Counted from the first letter of the stretch, positions 17,084-25,966 are shown. The stretch is DNA of 64,000 nucleotides from Parafrankia elaeagni (GCF_000374165.1 NZ_KB893729.1:1-64000); one strand, 5' to 3'. Numbers and translations are program-made. Notes: generated by a model from the letters alone, not told the origin.

Positions 17084-17372
17084 CTGCGCGGCCGGTGCGG
17101 GTGTCTCGGCCAGGGTGATCGCCGGGCCCGTCCATTCTCCGGATATCTCGTCCGTGGTGACGAAAACGGTCCGTTCGAGGATGCGGGCTCACCGGCGACC
17201 ACGGCCGCCCTTCACGCGCTGTGGCACGCCGACCGGGTGAAGATCCCGGCCAGGGCGGCGGACGGTGCGCCGCCAGACGTGCCGGACCCGGCAGTGGGCG
17301 GTGCCGGGTGGTCTCCGGTTGCTTTCGATATTCCCGAAGACTATAAGTGGGCTAACACTCGACAAGGTTGAG
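17084..17372 (+). pseudogene. Possible C-terminal gene remnant without a start codon
   Basis: The frame open from 17084 to TGA 17370-17372 reads protein-like, for example TTAALHALWHADRVKIPARA and VAFDIPEDYKWANTRQG at the end. It contains no ATG, GTG or TTG, so it would be a truncated 3' fragment, and its last bases lie inside the MerR-like palindrome. Composition is the only evidence. Confidence 0.2.
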
Positions 17373-17377
17373 TGTCA
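17353..17377 (-). promoter_or_regulatory. MerR-type inverted repeat
   Basis: TAACACTC and GAGTGTCA are near-perfect inverted arms. Read on the minus strand the site is TTGACACTCAACCTTGTCGA then GTGTTAG: a -35-like TTGACA followed by a palindrome. This resembles the MerR-class operator at 33056-33077. It would drive leftward transcription toward the two small genes. No MerR gene is next to it. Confidence 0.4.
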
Positions 17378-17487
17378 ACCTCCGGCGCGACGGGTGCCCG
17401 GGTCATGACCCGATCATCGTGTTCGTTGTGGGCCCCGCTGGCGGCCGGCACTCCTCCACACGGCTCAAGCCTGGGAGGAATCAGTTC

Positions 17488-18744
17488 GTGCCCCTGCGTT
17501 ATGGCTTTCTCAGTACGTATCCGCCGACCCAGTGCGGTCTCGCCACCTTCACAGCCGCCCTGTTCGATGAGCTGAACAGCCCGGCGCTCGGTGCGTCCAG
17601 TGGGGTGGTGCGCCTTCTGGACGCCACCGACCGAGCCGGTGCCACGGCCGGGCCGACTGGGCTGGCTGGGCCAGCCGCACCGCTGGCCAGCCCACCGGGC
17701 CCGTCCGGACCGGCCGGCCGGCCGGTTCTGGTCGGGGATCTCATCGCCGGCACGCCGGGCGGCCCGCGGGCGGCGGCACGGCTCCTGAACGGCTTTGACG
17801 TCGTCGTGGTGCAGCACGAGTACGGCGTGTACGGAGGTCCGGACGGCGACGAGGTGCTCGAGGTGCTCGACGCCCTCGACGTTCCGGTGATCGTCGTCCT
17901 GCACACCGTGCTGGTGGAACCGACGCCGCACCAGCGGCAGGTCCTGGAGTCCGTGGTCGCGTCGGCCGACGCGGTGGTCGTGATGACCGAGACCGCGCGG
18001 GTCCGGCTCGTCGAGGGTTTCCGGATCCATCCACGACGGGTGGTGGTCATCCCGCACGGCGCGGCGGACAACCGCCGGGCGCCGGCGGAGCACAGCGGCG
18101 GGCCGACCATCCTCACCTGGGGCCTGATCGGGCCCGGGAAGGGCATCGAGTGGGGTATCGCCGCGATGGCGGACCTCGCCGACCTTGACCCCGCACCGCA
18201 CTACGTCATCGCGGGCCAGACCCATCCGAAGGTCCTTGCCCGGGAGGGCGAGGCCTACCGGGAAGGGCTGGCCACCCAGATCCGTGACCTCGGCCTGACC
18301 GGCTCGGTCAGCTTCGACGACCGCTACCTGGACCCGGTGTCCCTCGCGGAGCTCGTGCGCCGGGCCGATGTCGTCCTGCTGCCGTACGACTCGGTCGACC
18401 AGGTGACCTCCGGTGTCCTCATCGAGGCGGTCGCCGCGCTGCGGCCGATCGTCGCCACCCGGTTCCCGCATGCGGTCGAGCTTCTCGGTGACGGCAGCGG
18501 ACTGCTCGTGCCGCACCGGGACCCGGCGGCCATCGCCGCCGCGGTGCGTCGCATAACGACCGACAAGGCGGTGAGCGCCGGCCTGGCCAGTGCCGCGGCC
18601 GTCCAGGCACCCGACCTGCTGTGGCCGGCGGTCGCCGGTCGCTACCGGCAGCTGGCCGCCGGACTGGTCGCCCGCACCGGGAGCCGGCCGTCGACGACGC
18701 CCGTGCCCGTGCCCGTGCCTGCGCCGATGCCGGCGGCCCGGTGA
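17488..18744 (+). CDS. GT4-family glycosyltransferase
   Basis: The GTG start at 17488 follows GGGAGGAA at eight bases and gives a 418-residue protein, MPLRYGFLSTYPPTQCGLAT. The N-terminal Rossmann half has the GT4 opening with CGLATF and a proline/glycine linker near residues 50-85. The C-terminal half carries TWGLIGPGKGIEWGIAAMAD, then LPYDSVDQVTSGVLIEAVAA, the acidic nucleotide-sugar site. It should transfer a sugar, possibly mannose, from a nucleotide donor. It overlaps the next gene by GTGA, and the cluster continues with a GH130 gene. Confidence 0.85.
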   Translation: MPLRYGFLSTYPPTQCGLATFTAALFDELNSPALGASSGVVRLLDATDRAGATAGPTGLAGPAAPLASPPGPSGPAGRPVLVGDLIAGTPGGPRAAARLLNGFDVVVVQHEYGVYGGPDGDEVLEVLDALDVPVIVVLHTVLVEPTPHQRQVLESVVASADAVVVMTETARVRLVEGFRIHPRRVVVIPHGAADNRRAPAEHSGGPTILTWGLIGPGKGIEWGIAAMADLADLDPAPHYVIAGQTHPKVLAREGEAYREGLATQIRDLGLTGSVSFDDRYLDPVSLAELVRRADVVLLPYDSVDQVTSGVLIEAVAALRPIVATRFPHAVELLGDGSGLLVPHRDPAAIAAAVRRITTDKAVSAGLASAAAVQAPDLLWPAVAGRYRQLAAGLVARTGSRPSTTPVPVPVPAPMPAAR

Positions 18745-19757
18745 GCTCCGCGATCTCGTTCGACCACCTGTTCCGGCTCACCGACGACATCGGACTGTTC
18801 GAGCACGCCCTCGGTTCGGTGCCACGCCGGGAGCACGGCTACTGCGTGGACGACGTCGCACGCGGGCTGGTCGTCCTTGCCCGCGAGCCGTCGCCCGGGG
18901 TGGACCTGGTGCGCCTGTTGGAGCGCTACCTCGCCTTCGTGCTGGCCGCGCAGGGGGTGGACGGCGCCGTCCGCAACCGGCGGGACAGCGACGGGCGGTG
19001 GCGGGATGATCCCGGTCTCGGTGACTGCTGGGGCCGGGCGCTGTGGGGGCTGGGCACCGCCGCCGCGTCCGCGCCGACGCGGCGGTTGCGGGCCTCGGCG
19101 CGGGCCGGCTTCCTGGCCAGCGCGGGGCGACGCTCGCCCTGGCCGCGGGCCATGACGTTCGCGGCGCTCGGCGCCGGGGAGCTGCTGCTCGCCCACCCGG
19201 ACGACGAGCCGGCGCGCGCGCTGCTCACCGCCGCTGTCGAGGTGATCGGACCGGTCGGTGCCGACCCGGGGTGGCCGTGGCCGGAACCCACCCTGCGCTA
19301 CGCCAACGGGGCTGTCCCGGAGGCGCTGATCCTCGCCGGCATGTGCCTGCCTGACAAGACGGTGCTCGCGGACGGCCTGCGGCTGCTGGCGTGGCTGCTC
19401 CAGGTGGAGACCCGGGACGGGAACCTCTCACCGACCCCGGTCGGCGGTCGCCGGCGGGGGGCGGATCCCGGGCCCGGTTTCGACCAGCAGCCCATCGAGG
19501 CCGCGGCGATCGCGGACGCCTGCGCCCGCGCCCACGCGGCGACCGGGCGGAAAAGGTGGCTGGCCGGTCTCGGTCGCGCCCACGGGTGGTTCCTCGGGGA
19601 CAACGACAGTTCGACGGCGTTACTCAACCCCGACACCGGCGGCTGTTACGACGGGCTCGAGTCCGGCGGCCGCAACCTCAACCAGGGCGCCGAATCGACG
19701 CTTGCGCTGCTCTCCACGGGCCAGCACGCCCGCCGCCTCCTGGCATTGACGCCCTGA
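18741..19757 (+). CDS. Six-hairpin glycosidase-like protein, unknown activity
   Basis: GTG 18741 overlaps the glycosyltransferase stop (GTGA). The 338-residue product is all-helical in character, with repeated helix pairs and aromatic motifs (DCWGRALWGLGTAAASAPTR, WPWPEPTLRYANGAVPEALI, GGCYDGLESGGRNLNQGAES). These suggest an (alpha/alpha)6-barrel, as in several glycosidases and lyases. Genes of this kind often sit between a GT4 and a GH130 gene in actinobacteria. Substrate and reaction are unknown. No signal peptide is visible, so it acts in the cytoplasm. Confidence 0.7.
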   Translation: MSSAISFDHLFRLTDDIGLFEHALGSVPRREHGYCVDDVARGLVVLAREPSPGVDLVRLLERYLAFVLAAQGVDGAVRNRRDSDGRWRDDPGLGDCWGRALWGLGTAAASAPTRRLRASARAGFLASAGRRSPWPRAMTFAALGAGELLLAHPDDEPARALLTAAVEVIGPVGADPGWPWPEPTLRYANGAVPEALILAGMCLPDKTVLADGLRLLAWLLQVETRDGNLSPTPVGGRRRGADPGPGFDQQPIEAAAIADACARAHAATGRKRWLAGLGRAHGWFLGDNDSSTALLNPDTGGCYDGLESGGRNLNQGAESTLALLSTGQHARRLLALTP

Positions 19758-21355
19758 CCAGGAGCACCCGGACCACAGACACCGGGTCGGCCCAGAGCGA
19801 CCTGGTCACGCGGCATCCGCTGGGGCTCGCCCCGAACAGCGACCGGGTCATCGCGAAGCTCTTCCTCCCCGGTGAGGAGGGCAGCCAGCCGCACTCCCGG
19901 GCCGCCGGCATCGTGGCCCGTGCCCTCGCCCTGCCCGAGCGGGAGGTCGACAGCCTGGTCGCCGGCCTCCTCGAACGGTTCGAACCGCGCCACCGGGATT
20001 ACCGGGGCATCCTCGCGCGGCACGCCGCGGTGGTGGTGCCGCGGGTGCCGGTACCCGCGGAGCTCTCCCCGGCGCGCAGTCTGCTGCTCGGCGCCTGCTT
20101 CACCGCCGAGTACGCGGTGGAGGGCGCGGCCGTCACCAACCCCTCGGCGGTGCCGCACCCCGACCAGGCCGGGCTGCCGGCTGGCGCGCTGCGCCTGGCG
20201 TTGAGCCTGCGTGCCGTCGGGGAGGGCCATCTGTCCTCGATCGGCTTCGCCGCCGCGGTGATCGGCCCGGGCCCGGCGGTGCGCCTGGAGCCGCGGAGCG
20301 GCCCCCTCACCACCGGCGTCGCCGTACCCGTCGAGTGGGAGGCCACCCGGCTGCGCGCCGTGCTCACCGAACACGGGCTCGACGACGAGGTCACCCGTGC
20401 GGTCCTGCAGAGCCTGAACCCGCGGCGGCCCGGCAGCGGCCCCGGCCCCGAATCCGGCCCCGGCCCGGGCCCCGAATCCGACCCCGAATCCGACCCCGAC
20501 CTCTCCCGTGCCTTCGCCGCGGTTCCCCCCGACCTGCTCCGACGCCCTCAGGCGCCCGGGATCATCGCCGGGATCCGCTCGATCGCCGGATCACTGCGGC
20601 GGGTCGAGTTCCCGTCCGACAGCACCCTGCCGCAACGGGTCCTGTGGCCCACCGTCACCAGCGAGAGCAACGGCATGGAGGACGCGCGGTTCGTCCGGTT
20701 CACCGCACCGGACGGGACCGCGGACTACCGGGCCACCTACACCGCCTTCGACGGCACGGACATCTCCCCGCGCCTGCTCACCAGCCCCGACCTGCGGGTC
20801 TTCACCACCGCACCGCTCGCCGGCCCGGCTGCCCGCAACAAGGGCATGGCCCTGTTCCCGCGGCTGGTGGGCGGCCGTCACCTCGCGCTCTGCCGCTCCG
20901 ACGGCGAGTCGACCGGACTGGCGGCCTCCGACGACGGGCAGGTCTGGGAGCCGGCGCGGCCACTGCACGGGCCGCGGGCCGCCTTCGAGCTGCTCCAGGT
21001 GGGCAACTGCGGATCCCCGATCGAGACGGCGGCCGGCTGGCTCACCCTCACCCACGGCGTCGGACCGATGCGGACGTACACCATCGGCGCGATCCTGCTT
21101 GATCTCGACGACCCGGGAAGGATGGTCGCGGCGCTGCCCGAACCACTGCTCGCCCCGCTCGGGCAGGAGACCGAGGGCTACGTCCCCAACGTCGTCTACT
21201 CCTGCGGAAGCCTGATCCACGACGGCCTGCTGTGGCTGCCGTACGGCATCGGCGACACCCGGATCGGGATGGCCAGCGTGCCCGTCGACCGGCTCCTCGC
21301 CCGCATGGTCCCCACCGGGCGGGCCCGCGTGGGCGACGGCGGGATCAGCGGGTAG
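19754..21355 (+). CDS. GH130-family beta-mannoside phosphorylase/hydrolase-like protein
   Basis: The PF04041 five-bladed propeller is evident: ESNGMEDARFVRFTAPDGTA, AARNKGMALFPRLVGGRHLA, GNCGSPIETAAGWLTLTHGV and ETEGYVPNVVYSCG. GH130 enzymes act on beta-mannosidic bonds, mostly by phosphorolysis. An N-terminal extension (DLVTRHPLGLAPNSDRVIAK) belongs to the long GH130 type. A Gly/Pro/Glu/Asp repeat linker occurs near residues 225-255. The start is unresolved: family similarity begins before any in-frame ATG or GTG. I place it at CTG 19754, which overlaps the previous TGA; a non-canonical or coupled start is implied. Confidence 0.8.
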   Translation: MTRSTRTTDTGSAQSDLVTRHPLGLAPNSDRVIAKLFLPGEEGSQPHSRAAGIVARALALPEREVDSLVAGLLERFEPRHRDYRGILARHAAVVVPRVPVPAELSPARSLLLGACFTAEYAVEGAAVTNPSAVPHPDQAGLPAGALRLALSLRAVGEGHLSSIGFAAAVIGPGPAVRLEPRSGPLTTGVAVPVEWEATRLRAVLTEHGLDDEVTRAVLQSLNPRRPGSGPGPESGPGPGPESDPESDPDLSRAFAAVPPDLLRRPQAPGIIAGIRSIAGSLRRVEFPSDSTLPQRVLWPTVTSESNGMEDARFVRFTAPDGTADYRATYTAFDGTDISPRLLTSPDLRVFTTAPLAGPAARNKGMALFPRLVGGRHLALCRSDGESTGLAASDDGQVWEPARPLHGPRAAFELLQVGNCGSPIETAAGWLTLTHGVGPMRTYTIGAILLDLDDPGRMVAALPEPLLAPLGQETEGYVPNVVYSCGSLIHDGLLWLPYGIGDTRIGMASVPVDRLLARMVPTGRARVGDGGISG

Positions 21356-22358
21356 GGCCGGCGAGAACGGTGGCGTAGACGGCGAGATAGTCGGTGACCA
21401 TGCGCGCGGTGGAGAACCTCCGCCGCGCCGTGGCCCGGCAGGCGGCGCGGTCCAGGGCCGCGGCGGACTCCACCGCGGCCGCCGCGGCCACCGGCCCGTC
21501 CACCAGGAAGCCGGTCACCCCCTCGTCGACCACCTCCGGCATCGCTCCGCGTGGATAGGTGATGACCGGTGTGCCGCAGGCCATCGCCTCGACGACGGCC
21601 AGCCCGAACGGCTCGTCGAACGCGATCGGGTGCAGCAGCGCCGCGGCACGGCCCAGGACCTCGGCCCGCCGGTCCGGTCCCACCGAGCCGAGGTAGCGGA
21701 CCCGGTCCCCGTCGACGTGCGGCAGGACCTGCTCGGCGAAGTACCGCTCGTCCTGGACGATGCCGCAGATCACCAGGCGCCGTCCCGCGCGGCGGGCGAT
21801 GTCGACGGCGACCGCGGTGCCCTTGTCGGGATGGATCCGGCCGAACACGACCAGATCGTCACCACCCGCTGCCGAGAACGGAAGGCTGTCCAGATCGACG
21901 CCGTGGTGAACGGTCGAGACGTAGTCCAGCTCGGGGCTGCGGTCGGCGTCCGAGATCGACACGTAGGCCGAGGCCGCCCGTGCGTAGGCCGGGACGATCC
22001 GCGGGTCGGAGAAACCGTGGATGGTCGTGACCATGGGGGCCTGGAAGCTCGGCGCGAACGCGAGGGGCAGCCAGTCGAGATGGTTGTGCACAAGATCGAA
22101 CTCGCTGGAGCGTGCCAGCGCGTGGGCCACGTGGAGCGCCTCCCACACCCGGCCGTCGAGGGACGGGTCCTCGGCGTACCCGTGCGGGCACACGCCGTCC
22201 AGCTCGGCGTCCGTCACCGAATCCAGCGTCGCGAACAGCGTCACGTCCACCCCGTGCCCGAGCAGGCCCTCCGTGATGGTGCTGGCGACCTGCTCCCAGG
22301 GGCCGTAGTGCCGGGGCGGAGTGCGCCACGCGACCGGCGCGAGCATCGCGATCCTCAC
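21345..22358 (-). CDS. GT4-family glycosyltransferase (opposite strand)
   Basis: With GTG 22358 the product has 337 residues and begins MRIAMLAPVAWRTPPRHYGP, a typical GT4 N-terminus. FDEPFGLAVVEAMACGTPVI contains the EX7E nucleotide-sugar motif, and GRIHPDKGTAVAVDIARRAG is the usual linker helix. It converges on the GH130 gene, overlapping it by 11 bases. GT4-(helical)-GH130-GT4 therefore forms one functional neighbourhood, probably for a mannose-rich glycan or glycoside. Upstream frame extensions lack a better start. Confidence 0.83.
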   Translation of the reverse strand: MRIAMLAPVAWRTPPRHYGPWEQVASTITEGLLGHGVDVTLFATLDSVTDAELDGVCPHGYAEDPSLDGRVWEALHVAHALARSSEFDLVHNHLDWLPLAFAPSFQAPMVTTIHGFSDPRIVPAYARAASAYVSISDADRSPELDYVSTVHHGVDLDSLPFSAAGGDDLVVFGRIHPDKGTAVAVDIARRAGRRLVICGIVQDERYFAEQVLPHVDGDRVRYLGSVGPDRRAEVLGRAAALLHPIAFDEPFGLAVVEAMACGTPVITYPRGAMPEVVDEGVTGFLVDGPVAAAAAVESAAALDRAACRATARRRFSTARMVTDYLAVYATVLAGPTR

Positions 22359-22946
22359 AACGCTCCGAACCGGGCGCCGGGCGGCCCGGTGGCCGTGTCG
22401 GGGCAGGTGCCCGCCGAGGACACGCGAAGCCGGGCTGGTGCGCCGCCGCCGTCGTCGGAACGCGCGAAAAAGGCGCAACCGAGAAAAGGAATCATCTGGC
22501 CTGCCGCCACGACGGCCACCTAACCCCGGCGATGAGAACCGCCGGCTGGCCGCGACCGGTGATGACGCCACCCAGGATGGCATCACCCAGGATGACATCG
22601 CCCAGGTGGCGACATTCGTACCTGGCCCGTACCTGACTGGCCCGTACCTGACCGACCTGATCTTCAGCGTACCACGCACCGCAGGCCCGCACGTTCCTCG
22701 AACCCCGGAGCTCCACGGTTCTGTGGCCCACGGGCCGAAACTCGGATTCCGGGCCCTCTGGAAACCACCTCAACGCGGGTGTGTACCGGCGTGTCGCTGT
22801 GTCTTCGAACTGATGTTCGTCTACCGTGGTCCACGGACTCTCCGCCGCCCACAGAACCGACCCGGCTTCCGAAACCGTCGGTCCCACGGCCGAGCGTCGG
22901 CCCGTGGCCAAGATCCGCCGACCTCAGTCAGCATGGAGTGACTCCA
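22359..22946. other. recA upstream region
   Basis: No gene is supported here. The stretch holds short direct repeats (CCCAGGATGGCATC/CCCAGGATGACATC near 22571-22605 and two copies of GGCCCGTACCTGAC near 22623-22652) and the SOS box at 22806-22819. The AT content rises near 22650-22700. It must contain the recA promoter. Confidence 0.5.
22806..22819 (+). promoter_or_regulatory. LexA SOS box upstream of recA
   Basis: CGAACTGATGTTCG is a perfect match to the GAAC-N4-GTTC palindrome bound by actinobacterial and Gram-positive LexA. It is about 130 bases before the recA start. It shows that this recA is under SOS control. Confidence 0.85.
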
Positions 22947-23975
22947 ATGGCAGGACCCGACCGCGACAAGGCGTTGGAGAACGCTCTTGCGCAGATCGAC
23001 AAGCAGTTCGGCAAGGGCTCGGTCATGCGGCTGGGTGACGATATCCGGCCGCCGATCCGGGTCATCCCGACCGGATCCATCGCGCTGGACGTCGCGCTCG
23101 GTATCGGGGGTCTTCCCCGTGGGCGCGTCGTCGAGATCTATGGGCCGGAGTCGTCCGGAAAGACCACCGTCGCGCTACACGCTGTCGCGAACGCGCAGGC
23201 GGCCGGCGGCATCGCGGCCTTCATCGACGCGGAGCACGCCCTTGATCCCGAGTACGCGGGGAAGCTGGGTGTCGACACCGACGCGCTGCTCGTCTCCCAG
23301 CCCGACACCGGGGAGCAGGCGCTGGAGATCGCCGACATGCTGATCCGCTCCGGCGCACTGGACATCATCGTCGTCGACTCGGTGGCGGCCCTGGTGCCGC
23401 GTGCCGAGATCGAGGGGGAGATGGGCGACAGCCACGTGGGCCTGCAGGCCCGGCTGATGTCCCAGGCGCTGCGGAAGCTCACCGGAGCGCTCGCGAACTC
23501 CGGCACCACCGCGATCTTCATCAACCAGCTCCGCGAGAAGATCGGCGTCATGTTCGGGTCGCCGGAGACGACCACCGGTGGAAAGGCACTGAAGTTCTAC
23601 GCCTCGGTCCGCCTTGATGTTCGTCGCATCGAGACGCTGAAGGACGGAACCGAGGCGGTCGGTAACCGGACCAGGGTCAAGGTGGTCAAGAACAAGATGG
23701 CGCCGCCTTTCCGGACGGCCGAGTTCGACATCGTCTACGGCGGCGGTATCAGCCGTGAGGGCTCGCTGATCGACATGGGCGTCGAACACGGCATCATCCG
23801 CAAGTCCGGTGCCTGGTACACCTGCGACGGTGACCAGCTCGGCCAGGGCAAGGAGAACGCGCGCTCGTTCCTCCGTGACAACCCGGATCTGGCCAACGAG
23901 ATCGAGAAGCGAATCAAGGAGAAGCTCGGCCTCTCCCCGACGCTGGACGCCGAGGCCCCGCCGCTGGTCCCCTGA
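22947..23975 (+). CDS. recA: Recombinase A
   Basis: RecA forms ATP-dependent filaments on single-stranded DNA for strand exchange and triggers LexA self-cleavage. Start ATG 22947 gives [20 protein letters not shown], the normal N-terminus. Walker A is GPESSGKTT (66-74), Walker B is the [15 protein letters not shown] segment, and [15 protein letters not shown] with [20 protein letters not shown] are the loop regions. Length is 342 residues, with a short C-terminal tail. No recX gene follows: the next gene is on the opposite strand 118 bases away, unlike the common actinobacterial recA-recX order. A LexA box is present upstream. Confidence 0.97.
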   Translation: MAGPDRDKALENALAQIDKQFGKGSVMRLGDDIRPPIRVIPTGSIALDVALGIGGLPRGRVVEIYGPESSGKTTVALHAVANAQAAGGIAAFIDAEHALDPEYAGKLGVDTDALLVSQPDTGEQALEIADMLIRSGALDIIVVDSVAALVPRAEIEGEMGDSHVGLQARLMSQALRKLTGALANSGTTAIFINQLREKIGVMFGSPETTTGGKALKFYASVRLDVRRIETLKDGTEAVGNRTRVKVVKNKMAPPFRTAEFDIVYGGGISREGSLIDMGVEHGIIRKSGAWYTCDGDQLGQGKENARSFLRDNPDLANEIEKRIKEKLGLSPTLDAEAPPLVP

Positions 23976-24093
23976 CGCGGAATCGACCAGCATCGACCAG
24001 CTATGTCACCGGGAGCGGCAGACAGCAGCAGGTGCAGGGCGATTGTGACGTCTGGGGAGGGCGCGGCCTACGGAGCGGGGAGCGCGCGAAAGG

Positions 24094-25275
24094 TCAGGTC
24101 AGGTCGCCTACGGTGATGACCTGGCGTTCGTCGGTGAACTGGCTGTACTCGGCGACGGTGGGTCCGGGCGGCAGTTCCAGGCCGGGAGGGGCGTCGGGGG
24201 CGAACACCGTCTCGGCGGTCAGCGGTGTCCCGTCATCGGAGACGAGAAGGTAGCCCGTGGTGGTGCGGGAGCCGTCCGTGCCGGCCAGCCGGATTCCGAC
24301 GGAGAGGGCTGGTCGTCCCGCCCGGTCGGTGACCGGGCCGGTGGCGAAGACGGCGGGGTCACGGGCGAGCACCTCGTACAGCGCGGCGTTCTGCTGTGGG
24401 CTGGTGCCGCCGTCCTTCAGATGGGAGTAGGCCAGCCGGGTGATGTCTGCGGGGGCGGCGGTGACGCCCTGGTTGGCCTGGTAGAAGGAGCGCAGGTGCG
24501 TGTAGAGCTGGTCGGGGTCGGTGGGGAGCAGGGCGACTTCGACTCCGGCCTCCGCGGGGGGTGCCTCGATGCGCCGGTACCCGGGTTCCTCTGGTGGTGT
24601 GGGGCCGCCGACGGCCCGCCCGGCGTGGTCCACGCCCTGGAGGGTCTGTTCGATCAGGCGGGACCCGTCCGGTCGGCGCCAGATCTGGATGATGCGTGTG
24701 GCGATGACCGTCGTCGCCCTGGACCGGGCGACGCTGGTCTGGAGGCCGTAGGACTGCAGGTGTGTGTAGTGGACCTGTCCCGTCCCGGGCACGGTCATCT
24801 CTCGCTGCCGCTGTGCCGCGGCCGGGGAGATCCCCAGCGTGGCGGCGAGGCCGGGTAGATCGAGCCCTTCCCAGACGGCGAGGGTGAGGATCTCCCGGTC
24901 GCGGTCCGAGAGCTGGTCCAGAGCCCACCGGGCATGGTCCCGGGCAACCGCCTCGTGCGCCACGACATCGGTGGCGGGTGTCAGCCCGGCGGCGGATCCC
25001 GTGGCTGCGAGCCGCGCCGTGAGTCGTCGTACGCGGACGTCCGAACGGTGACGGTTGCGTACCGCGTTGCCAGCGATCGCGTAAAGCCACGGCAAGGTCT
25101 CGCTGGAGTCCATCGGCCGGCTTTCCCATGACCGCCACACCGTCAGGAAGGTCTCTGACACCACATCCCACGCGGCAGCGTCATCCGACAGACGACGCTG
25201 CGCGAACCGCAGGACTGCCAGCTGGTGAGCTCGGAACAACGCCTCGAAGGGTTGTTCGCGGGAGCGTGGGGGCAC
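24094..25275 (-). CDS. Fusion: truncated ECF sigma factor plus CU044_5270-family domain
   Basis: Residues about 8-75 are sigma region 2 (FEALFRAHQLAVLRFAQRRL; DVVSETFLTVWRSW; LPWLYAIAGNAVRNRHRSDV). Residues 118-158 begin region 4 (LDQLSDRDREILTLAVWEGL, then AATLGISPAAA). The recognition helix normally continues V.SRL.RARRRL. Instead the frame passes at about residue 158-165 into EMTVPGTGQVHYTHLQSYGL, the periplasmic-type domain of CU044_5270 proteins. Those are usually a separate membrane-anchored gene directly downstream of an ECF sigma gene. The fusion lacks the end of the sigma factor and the N-terminal anchor, as expected from an in-frame deletion across the gene junction. Function as a sigma factor is doubtful. 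Start is GTG 25275. Confidence 0.75.
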   Translation of the reverse strand: MPPRSREQPFEALFRAHQLAVLRFAQRRLSDDAAAWDVVSETFLTVWRSWESRPMDSSETLPWLYAIAGNAVRNRHRSDVRVRRLTARLAATGSAAGLTPATDVVAHEAVARDHARWALDQLSDRDREILTLAVWEGLDLPGLAATLGISPAAAQRQREMTVPGTGQVHYTHLQSYGLQTSVARSRATTVIATRIIQIWRRPDGSRLIEQTLQGVDHAGRAVGGPTPPEEPGYRRIEAPPAEAGVEVALLPTDPDQLYTHLRSFYQANQGVTAAPADITRLAYSHLKDGGTSPQQNAALYEVLARDPAVFATGPVTDRAGRPALSVGIRLAGTDGSRTTTGYLLVSDDGTPLTAETVFAPDAPPGLELPPGPTVAEYSQFTDERQVITVGDLT

Positions 25276-25576
25276 GGGGAGCAGTCCTTCCTCGATCGTC
25301 CTCCCTTAGGTCCGGCGCGCGGCCGAAAGTTACAGGCCCCACGCCACGGCCATCGGTTCTGGTGACCGTGACCCCCACGGCGCCTCGACCGCTCATGTCG
25401 GCGGCCTGCCTCTCCGCGACCTCTGTCGCGACGCAGGCTCCCCGCGCGACGCAGGCTCCCCGATCGACAGGGCCGTGGGTGCTGCTGCCGCAGAGCATGC
25501 GCACCCGCCTCCCCGGGGTCCGGCGGTGGTGATCCGGTCATGATCGGACAGTGCAGAGTAGTTGCCTCCCCCGCAT
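25276..25576. other. Intergenic region before the duplicated module
   Basis: No gene is supported. Two tandem copies of CGCGACGCAGGCTCCCCG-like sequence lie near 25428-25463. The promoter of the leftward sigma-fusion gene must be at its left end. Confidence 0.4.
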
Positions 25577-25651
25577 CGCAAAATCTGTTCCCACTGGGGT
25601 AGACATCTGGGTGTCGTCCTGGGTAGAGTTCCTGTCGTAGCGAGAGAGTCC

Positions 25652-25750
25652 ATGGTCGCGGCAGACATGAACTGGCGCGAGGGGAACGGTGGCCAGACGG
25701 GCCGCCGAGCACCACCACAGAAGGTCGGCAGGTACTCGACCAGGCGATGA
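25652..25750 (+). CDS. Short ORF in leader module copy 1 (32 residues)
   Basis: ATG 25652 lies eight bases after GAGAG. The peptide begins MVAADMNWREGNGGQTGRR. The first ten codons are conserved in copy 2 ([10 protein letters not shown]) with third-base differences GAC/GAT and CGC/CGT, which suggests selection on the peptide. After about 16 codons the two copies diverge by indels. It may be a leader peptide. Confidence 0.35.
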   Translation: MVAADMNWREGNGGQTGRRAPPQKVGRYSTRR

Positions 25751-25934
25751 GGAGAGGAGCGGACCCCCTCAGGATCGCTCGAGCGATGGTCTCCAACTCG
25801 CTCGGCCATCCACAGGCCCCGGATTGGAAGGTGGTCCCCGGTCACGTATAACGATCTCCGCACCTGCCCCGCCGGGGCCGGTCACGCGGACGCAGAGAAC
25901 ACGACATGTCCAGCCCAATAGATGACTAATCCTC

Positions 25935-25966
25935 GGAGCCCTGGTGTCAGACGACACCAGGGCTCC
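25935..25966 (+). terminator. Perfect 14-bp terminator hairpin, module copy 1
   Basis: GGAGCCCTGGTGTC and GACACCAGGGCTCC are exact inverted arms around AGAC, followed by TTGGG. It ends the first leader module and occupies the same place as the hairpin at 26400-26431. Confidence 0.8.

Larger units (their letters stand above)
25577..25966 (+). ncRNA. Leader-RNA-like module, copy 1
   Basis: A block of about 390 bases that recurs as copy 2 at 26029-26431. Shared parts in order: CGCAAAATCTGT, GTAGACATC-GGGTGTCG, GGGTAGAG--CCTGTCGTAG, a short ORF, CGAGCGATGGTCT...CTCGCTCGG (hairpin), CAGGCCCCGGAT and GGTCCCCGGTCACG, then a strong terminator hairpin. Promoter-like element, structured transcript and terminator suggest a stable small RNA or attenuated leader. 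No Rfam family can be assigned by eye. Confidence 0.5.

Noticed and set aside
23976-24093. recX remnant after recA
   Set aside because: The 118-base gap has no frame resembling RecX.
25181-25504. A 107-codon minus-strand gene upstream of the sigma fusion
   Set aside because: Starts inside repeats and overlaps the sigma start; composition is low complexity.
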